From Candidatus Chloroheliales bacterium (GTDB lineage: Bacteria; Chloroflexota; Chloroflexia; QHBQ01), in the NCBI GenBank assembly GCA_003243865.1, contig QHBQ01000468.1, positions 1-5,456 on the forward strand: a stretch of 5,456 nt of DNA. The letters are read 5' to 3'. The notes beneath the pieces are model-generated. The model saw only the letters and a program-made list of their open reading frames with translations, did no database searches and had not been told where the DNA came from. Positions 1 to 3,839 of the stretch are shown piece by piece. Made by a program: the position numbers and the translations under genes. The first letter of the stretch is position 1. Each line of letters starts with the position of its first letter.

Positions 1-18
1 ATTCGGGATGACTCATGT
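1..18. repeat. Left arm of an 18-bp perfect inverted repeat
   Basis: The first 18 bases are the exact reverse complement of 499-516, and with one mismatch the match runs to 20 bases (1-20 against 497-516). The arm begins at the window edge, so it may continue upstream. The two arms enclose a single small gene. This resembles terminal inverted repeats of a small mobile cassette, but no transposase or target duplication is visible. I do not recognise the repeat family. Confidence 0.75.
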
Positions 19-91
19 TGTCTCTACGGATAGCGCTAATGGGGCGCGGGCATGGGACAGATCACGTCTTTTAGGTTGCGGCCCAAGCCTG

Positions 92-100
92 TGGTATAAT
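92..100 (+). promoter_or_regulatory. Extended -10 promoter (TGGTATAAT) for the small membrane protein gene
   Basis: TGGTATAAT combines a perfect TATAAT hexamer (95-100) with the upstream TGn of an extended -10. No good -35 is seen at the expected distance, which is usual for extended -10 promoters. Transcription would begin near 107. That rules out the ATG at 99, which lies in the -10 box, and supports the ATG at 135 as the start. Confidence 0.6.
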
Positions 101-134
101 GCGAGCCAGCAAACACAGAACAGAAAGGCTGAAC

Positions 135-485
135 ATGACCCTGGCACAGAGTTTTACCGTAATTGTTGATGGCAACGGCAGTGCCAACTGGACTGTATTG
201 GCGGTTGGGTTGGCCGAGGCCGCGATTGGTATTGCCCTCGCCCTTACCCCCTTGTGGGTACGGCGCGGCTGGGTCAAGTTGAGTAGCAGCACCGAGCGTA
301 GTCGTGATCGCCACGTGCTGCTCTTCACCGTCGCCGGACTGATGGCAATCGGCAGTGGCGTGACCGTGCTGCTCGGCAAGGTCAGTGCTGGCGACTCGCT
401 CATCCCGCTAGTAATGGTCGCCGCGGCCGCCGCAATCGCCCTGGTGCCAGACCGCAGCGATGCTAAAGATAACGATGAGCGATAA
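135..485 (+). CDS. Small membrane protein, three predicted helices, function unknown
   Basis: This encodes 116 residues. The start at 135 is chosen because GAAAGG (122-127) lies seven bases upstream, and the in-frame ATG at 99 falls within the -10 box at 95-100. Three hydrophobic segments are visible: about residues 18-41, 60-80 and 86-104. Between the first and second is a basic, polar loop (residues 42-60, rich in Arg, Ser and Lys), and the C-terminus is short and charged (ending DNDER). By the positive-inside rule the loop after helix 1 is probably cytoplasmic. I see no catalytic or ligand-binding motif and do not recognise the family. The gene is monocistronic, with its own promoter, and lies inside an 18-bp inverted repeat pair. 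It could be a passenger of a mobile cassette or simply a gene flanked by repeats. The coding call rests on the ribosome site, promoter and coherent membrane topology. Confidence 0.7.
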   Translation: MTLAQSFTVIVDGNGSANWTVLAVGLAEAAIGIALALTPLWVRRGWVKLSSSTERSRDRHVLLFTVAGLMAIGSGVTVLLGKVSAGDSLIPLVMVAAAAAIALVPDRSDAKDNDER

Positions 486-498
486 ACAGTCCAAAGCT

Positions 499-516
499 AC
501 ATGAGTCATCCCGAAT
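499..516. repeat. Right arm of the 18-bp inverted repeat
   Basis: This is the exact reverse complement of 1-18, lying 14 bases after the stop codon of the small membrane protein gene. The sequence downstream (TTTTG) cannot be compared with the left flank, which is outside the window, so a target duplication cannot be tested. The arms are too far apart (480 bp) to be an ordinary terminator. Confidence 0.75.
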
Positions 517-555
517 TTTGTGTAGCGCTGCTGCTGCATTATGTGGCATACATCC

Positions 556-564
556 TGCTATGCT
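556..564 (+). promoter_or_regulatory. Candidate extended -10 promoter for the site-2-protease-like gene
   Basis: TGCTATGCT has a TGn followed by TATGCT (four of six matches to TATAAT), lying 60 bases before the start codon. No clear -35 is seen. It is the best promoter-like site between the inverted repeat and the gene, but the match is modest. Confidence 0.3.
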
Positions 565-607
565 TTTATGTAGAGCGGGTGTGTTCCTGGTTAAAAGGCT
601 AGCGGCT

Positions 608-613
608 AGGAGG
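608..613 (+). promoter_or_regulatory. Strong Shine-Dalgarno AGGAGG fixing the start at 624
   Basis: AGGAGG is a perfect anti-16S match, ten bases before the ATG at 624 with an A-rich spacer. It settles the start codon of the 732-residue protein and suggests efficient translation. Confidence 0.85.
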
Positions 614-623
614 AATTACAAAA

Positions 624-2822
624 ATGAACATATGGTATCGGTTGGGGCGAGTGGGGGGCACCAGTCTCAATTTGCATTACAGCTGGGTAATTGGGTTTGT
701 CCTGGGGTTGTGGACGCTGGTGCAGAGCTGGCTGCCAGCACGAGTGCCCAGCCTGGTCGGGCTGGGAGCTGCGCTGCTGGCTCTGGTTACGGCGTTGCTG
801 ATATTGCTTAGTGTAATTGCCCATGCTACCTTCCAGATGTTGGTGGGGCGGGCGCTCAGTCATACGCCCGCCCCTGGGGTAGTAAATCTGGGTATCTTCG
901 GCGCAACCTCATCAGTGCTGGAAACCGGGGTCGAGGGCAGGCAACAAGCAGTGGCGGTGTTGGCGGGGCCGCTAGGTAGCGGGGTGCTAGCGATAATATT
1001 TAGCTTGTTGAGCAACGCCCTGGGGGTCAGCAATCCGGCGATTGCTGCGGTTTGCGCGGCGCTGGCGCTGGCAAACGGCTTTCTGGCCCTGTTCAATCTC
1101 ATTCCCGCCGTACCGCTGGATGGGGCCGCGGCTTTGCGGGCGGCTCTGCCAGAAGCGGCGGGATTTACCCAACTACTGACCACCCTGCTCGCCATTGTGC
1201 TGATTATCTGGGGCGCATGGGTGGGGTTCGTAGGTCAGGATATTGACCTCGCGCTGTGGCTGATCTTCCTCGGCTGGGCGGTGCGTGAGCTTGCCACCGG
1301 CGTGAGTCGGCGGCAAACCCTGCGCGCGGGAATGAGTACGGTCTACGCTGGCGAGATGATGGAGCGCGATTATCCCACCGTGCAGGCAAGCGACACGCTG
1401 GACCAGATTATGCATAGCTCTCGGCTACGCAGTTTGAACCAGGTGCCAGTGCTGGACGGCGATACCCTGGTCGGCATCCTACCGATTGATATAGTGGAAG
1501 AGACACTGCAAGGGACGTGGAAGACAACCACCGCCCGCGACAAAATGATCGGCAAGTTGGGGATGAAGTCGGCCACCCCCCGCACCACCCTGCTGGATGC
1601 GCTCAGCCTGCTACCTGAGGCGGGCAGCTCAACGGCAGAAGGCAGCGCCGCAGCGAGCAGCGCCACCCGTCAGCTGATCCTGCCAGTGGCAGATAAGCAG
1701 CAGCTGGTTGGAGTGTTGACCAGCGAACGGCTGTCGGGATTTGCCGGGCTGGAGCAGACGTTTGGGATGAACACCGCGCCCGAAGCCGAGCCGCCCTCGC
1801 CTCGTGCCCTAGCGCTTACCCTGGTGGGTTTGCTGATCGTCGCCTTTATCGCGGCAGTAACGATAAAGCCGGAGGTAGTGGGTAGCGCAGTTCAGAACGA
1901 GGCGTTGCTGCCCACCCCTACCGCCGAGCCAGCGGTTAGCGGCGCCGATGTACGCTTCCTTTGGCCGGAGAAGGTAACTCCCGACTTGCGCCTCGATGCC
2001 AAAGCCTCACAAGGCTCGTCCCCCGCCCAGGCACAGGGTGGCGGCGACTGGAGCTACAATCTTGCTTACCATGACAGCAACCGCTCGTTCAGGCTTATCG
2101 GCGGCAAGAACGCCACTATACCCACGGTTGGCGGCACGGTGAAAAAGATAACCATCCACGACAACCCGGCGCGGCTGAACAGCAACATTGACCGCATCAG
2201 CGTGCGCTGGGGCGAGGGTGGCGGCGAAGTGGCAGTCATCGCCCAGGGGATGAGCGCACAGGAAGTCATCTCCGTGGCAAACGGCACCATCCCACTGGAA
2301 GCCAAGGAGTGGAGCGCCAGGCTGGCGGATGCAGGCGGCCAGAGCGCGGCGACGCCGACATCTGCGCCCGCAGCAGTGCAAGCCACGCCCATCAATCTGC
2401 CACTGCCCACCGCAGTGCCAACTGTGGGCGCAGCCGAGGTGCGCTATATGTTCCCCGCCACGCTGGCCCCCGACCTGAAGCTGAGCAAAGCGCAGTCGCA
2501 CGCCGATGCTGCAGCTATAGTCAATGCGGGCGGCAGCTGGGGCTACAGCCTGGTTTACCACGACAGCAGCCGCTCGTTCAGGCTACGCGGTGGGCCGGAA
2601 CTCACCCTCGCGGGGGCGGGAGGCGCGATCAGCGAGGTGCAGGTACATGGCAACCCGGCGCGGCTGGAAGTCAACGGCGACCGCATCAGTTTGCAATGGG
2701 GCGAAGGCGGTGGGGTGGTAACCATCTTTGCTCAGGGGATGAGCAAGGATGAGGTGATCAGCATCGCCAGCGGTACCAGTCCGCTAACCCCTGATCAGTT
2801 CATCACTCGGATGCAGCAATAG
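624..2822 (+). CDS. M50B (site-2 protease)-like membrane protein with CBS pair and two DUF4367-like domains; protease motif degenerate
   Basis: The product has 732 residues. The N-terminus (LHYSW at 17-21) and hydrophobic segments near 20-38, 42-66, 107-128, 138-160, 182-204 and 208-221 follow the M50B core seen in CBS-containing site-2 proteases. The AGPLGSG motif (114-120) and the third motif NLIPAVPLDG (158-167, Asp166 as metal ligand) are kept. However, the HExxH site at 67-71 reads HATFQ, lacking both the catalytic Glu and the second His. By family knowledge it should not bind zinc normally or cleave peptides, so I infer a pseudoprotease. Two CBS domains follow (about 241-298 and 302-370), which usually bind adenine nucleotides. 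A further helix (393-413) leads to a Pro/Thr/Ala-rich linker and two repeats (439-567 and 602-730) that resemble DUF4367 and probably lie outside the membrane. The likely role is sensing or scaffolding at the membrane rather than proteolysis. The gene appears to stand alone. Confidence 0.85.
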   Translation: MNIWYRLGRVGGTSLNLHYSWVIGFVLGLWTLVQSWLPARVPSLVGLGAALLALVTALLILLSVIAHATFQMLVGRALSHTPAPGVVNLGIFGATSSVLETGVEGRQQAVAVLAGPLGSGVLAIIFSLLSNALGVSNPAIAAVCAALALANGFLALFNLIPAVPLDGAAALRAALPEAAGFTQLLTTLLAIVLIIWGAWVGFVGQDIDLALWLIFLGWAVRELATGVSRRQTLRAGMSTVYAGEMMERDYPTVQASDTLDQIMHSSRLRSLNQVPVLDGDTLVGILPIDIVEETLQGTWKTTTARDKMIGKLGMKSATPRTTLLDALSLLPEAGSSTAEGSAAASSATRQLILPVADKQQLVGVLTSERLSGFAGLEQTFGMNTAPEAEPPSPRALALTLVGLLIVAFIAAVTIKPEVVGSAVQNEALLPTPTAEPAVSGADVRFLWPEKVTPDLRLDAKASQGSSPAQAQGGGDWSYNLAYHDSNRSFRLIGGKNATIPTVGGTVKKITIHDNPARLNSNIDRISVRWGEGGGEVAVIAQGMSAQEVISVANGTIPLEAKEWSARLADAGGQSAATPTSAPAAVQATPINLPLPTAVPTVGAAEVRYMFPATLAPDLKLSKAQSHADAAAIVNAGGSWGYSLVYHDSSRSFRLRGGPELTLAGAGGAISEVQVHGNPARLEVNGDRISLQWGEGGGVVTIFAQGMSKDEVISIASGTSPLTPDQFITRMQQ
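1938..2324 (+). repeat. First copy of tandem ~129-residue domain (DUF4367-like)
   Basis: This codes for residues 439-567 and aligns without a single gap to residues 602-730, at a constant offset of 163 residues (489 bp). By hand count about 62 of 129 positions are identical. Shared blocks include YHDS-RSFRL, NPARL, DRIS, WGEGGG and QGMS--EVIS. The pattern of an aromatic/Gly-rich strand region, a W-G-E-G-G core, then QGMS and EVIS resembles DUF4367, a domain common in extracytoplasmic parts of bacterial membrane proteins; this assignment is from pattern only. Confidence 0.8.
2427..2813 (+). repeat. Second copy of tandem ~129-residue domain (DUF4367-like)
   Basis: This codes for residues 602-730 and reaches almost to the C-terminus. 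It is joined to the first copy by a Pro/Ala/Thr-rich linker (about 569-601). Stretches of near-identical DNA remain, for example around 2087-2094 against 2576-2583 (CGCTCGTTC context) and AACCCGGCGCGGCTG in both, so the duplication is either fairly recent or maintained by gene conversion. Confidence 0.8.
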
Positions 2823-2841
2823 TTCAGTTTATCCGTTTTAG

Positions 2842-2965
2842 TATTACAGCCTCACTTGCGAGGCAAGAAGGCGTAGCTACGATTGACATGGTTGCTAGGC
2901 GGCAGGGCGTATGCGATTCGCCCCTACGCCATAGCGGCCTGTTCGCGCTATCTGAGGCTGTAATA
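2842..2965. mobile_element. MITE-like element with 13-bp perfect terminal inverted repeats
   Basis: TATTACAGCCTCA (2842-2854) is the exact reverse complement of 2953-2965, giving a 124-bp unit with no coding capacity. Inside is a hairpin (2905-2923: GGGCG with CGCCC, extended by AT/AT around a GCG loop), and TTCGCCCCTACG (2917-2928) is the exact reverse complement of 3005-3016 in the neighbouring element. The right end directly abuts the next element. No clear target duplication is visible. Confidence 0.65.
2849..2864 (+). terminator. Weak candidate terminator hairpin after the site-2-protease-like gene
   Basis: GCCTC (2849-2853) pairs with GAGGC (2860-2864) around a six-base loop, 26 bases after the stop codon. 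No T-tract follows, and the left arm overlaps the terminal repeat of the adjacent element, so it may be only part of that element. Confidence 0.2.
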
Positions 2966-3050
2966 TAGGAGTTACGCAGTTGCACAGACAATTGAACCTG
3001 TCTCCGTAGGGGCGAACCGTTGTTCGCCCTGCTGAACTGCGTAAGTCCTA
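2966..3050. mobile_element. MITE-like element with 16-bp terminal inverted repeats and hairpin core
   Basis: TAGGAGTTACGCAGTT (2966-2981) pairs with AACTGCGTAAGTCCTA (3035-3050) at 15 of 16 positions. The similarity continues outwards into AT-rich flanks if a 2-base gap is allowed. The centre has a perfect 8-bp stem (3010-3017 with 3022-3029) with a four-base loop, preceded by TCCGTAGG. The 85-bp unit has no coding capacity. It begins at the base after the previous element ends, and its right end contains the stop codon of the degraded methyltransferase frame (3048-3050). Confidence 0.75.
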
Positions 3051-3709
3051 AATATTAACAATCAGTTGGCCCCCCGCCACCACCGCCACCTCCGCCGCGC
3101 TCAAGCGGTAGGTAGACGGCGCGGTCAATCAGTTCGTCGCTGCGGGCGATTTGCTGCCGCAGGTCGCCGAGCGCGCTCAACGAGTCGTTGAAGTTGATCT
3201 CCAGGCGGTGGTAGTCGCGGTCACGGTCCAGGTCAATGCCAGCGCGGGCGAGGATGCGGGCGTTGCGCTTCACCGCCGCGACGAAACGGGCAAAATCCCC
3301 AGCGGCATAGTTGCGGATCGCCTCTCTACCCGCCAGACTGTCAATCGCGGCTTCCCACTCGCGGCTGCGGTCAGCGAGGAAGCGCTGCTGCTCGTCCCGC
3401 CCCGCCCCGTGCAGGCGCAGCATCTCCCCCGCCAGCATCGCCAGCAGGTCGGCCAGTACATCGCCCTGGCCTTGCCCGTCCGCCATCCGCGCCGCCAGCC
3501 ACGCTTCCACCTCGCCCGCGCCTTCCCGCCCCAGCCACAACTGGTATAGCCTCCGCCCCTCCGCTGCCAGTTGCGCCCGCTCGTCGGGTAGGGTAGTCAG
3601 CTGGGGGTTCACAATTGGCACGCGGGTGAGGTAGATTGCCTGCAAGTTGAGACGGCCACCCCGCTCCGCCACGCCCAAAACGGCGCACACCTGCTTCAGA
3701 TAGTACCAA

Positions 3710-3718
3710 ATTATACCA
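3710..3718 (-). promoter_or_regulatory. Extended -10 (TGGTATAAT) formed at the MITE/target junction
   Basis: On the minus strand the element end (TTGGTA) joined to the target TAAT gives TGGTATAAT, identical to the -10 site of the small membrane protein gene. No -35 match is seen 17 bases upstream. It could start transcription into the methyltransferase remnant, but may be chance. Confidence 0.3.
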
Positions 3719-3807
3719 ACTCGCTGAGCAGATGGTGTATTATCCGTAGGGGCGGGCGGTGGCCCGCCCATCCTTTTTCATTGCATCACCATAGCGAATT
3801 GGTATTA
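3710..3807. mobile_element. MITE-like insertion inside the methyltransferase remnant, ATTA direct repeats
   Basis: The ends ATACCAACTCGCT (3713-3725) and AGCGAATTGGTAT (3793-3805) are inverted repeats matching at 12 of 13 positions. ATTA occurs directly repeated at 3710-3713 and 3804-3807, 94 bp apart, consistent with a 4-bp target duplication, although the repeats overlap the terminal repeats. The centre is a perfect 8-bp stem (3750-3757 with 3762-3769) with a GGTG loop preceded by TCCGTAGG, the same core as in the element at 2966-3050. Deleting 94 bp joins the two halves of the methyltransferase in frame (LLALLNSMLIWYYLKQ), which strongly supports insertion into a once-continuous gene. Confidence 0.8.
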
Positions 3808-3839
3808 GCATCGAGTTGAGTAGGGCCAGCAGGTATGGG

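Noticed and set aside
99..485. ATG at 99 as the start of the small membrane protein
   Set aside because: It overlaps the TATAAT box at 95-100 and lacks a ribosome site. The ATG at 135 has GAAAGG at the right distance.
2007..2561. Minus-strand reading frame opposite the duplicated domains
   Set aside because: It is antisense to a well-supported gene, with low-complexity His/Arg/Ala-rich content and no initiation signal.
3055..3771. A 238-residue minus-strand reading frame as an intact gene
   Set aside because: Its ATG lies in the hairpin of the inserted repeat, with no properly spaced ribosome site (AAAGG directly touches the ATG). Its first ~20 residues are repeat-encoded and its poly-Gly end is a frameshift product. 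It is part of the methyltransferase pseudogene.
2842..3807. The repeated CGTAGGGGCG cores as a CRISPR array
   Set aside because: Copies are few, irregularly spaced, in both orientations, and lie inside elements with different terminal repeats. There are no regular spacers and no cas genes.
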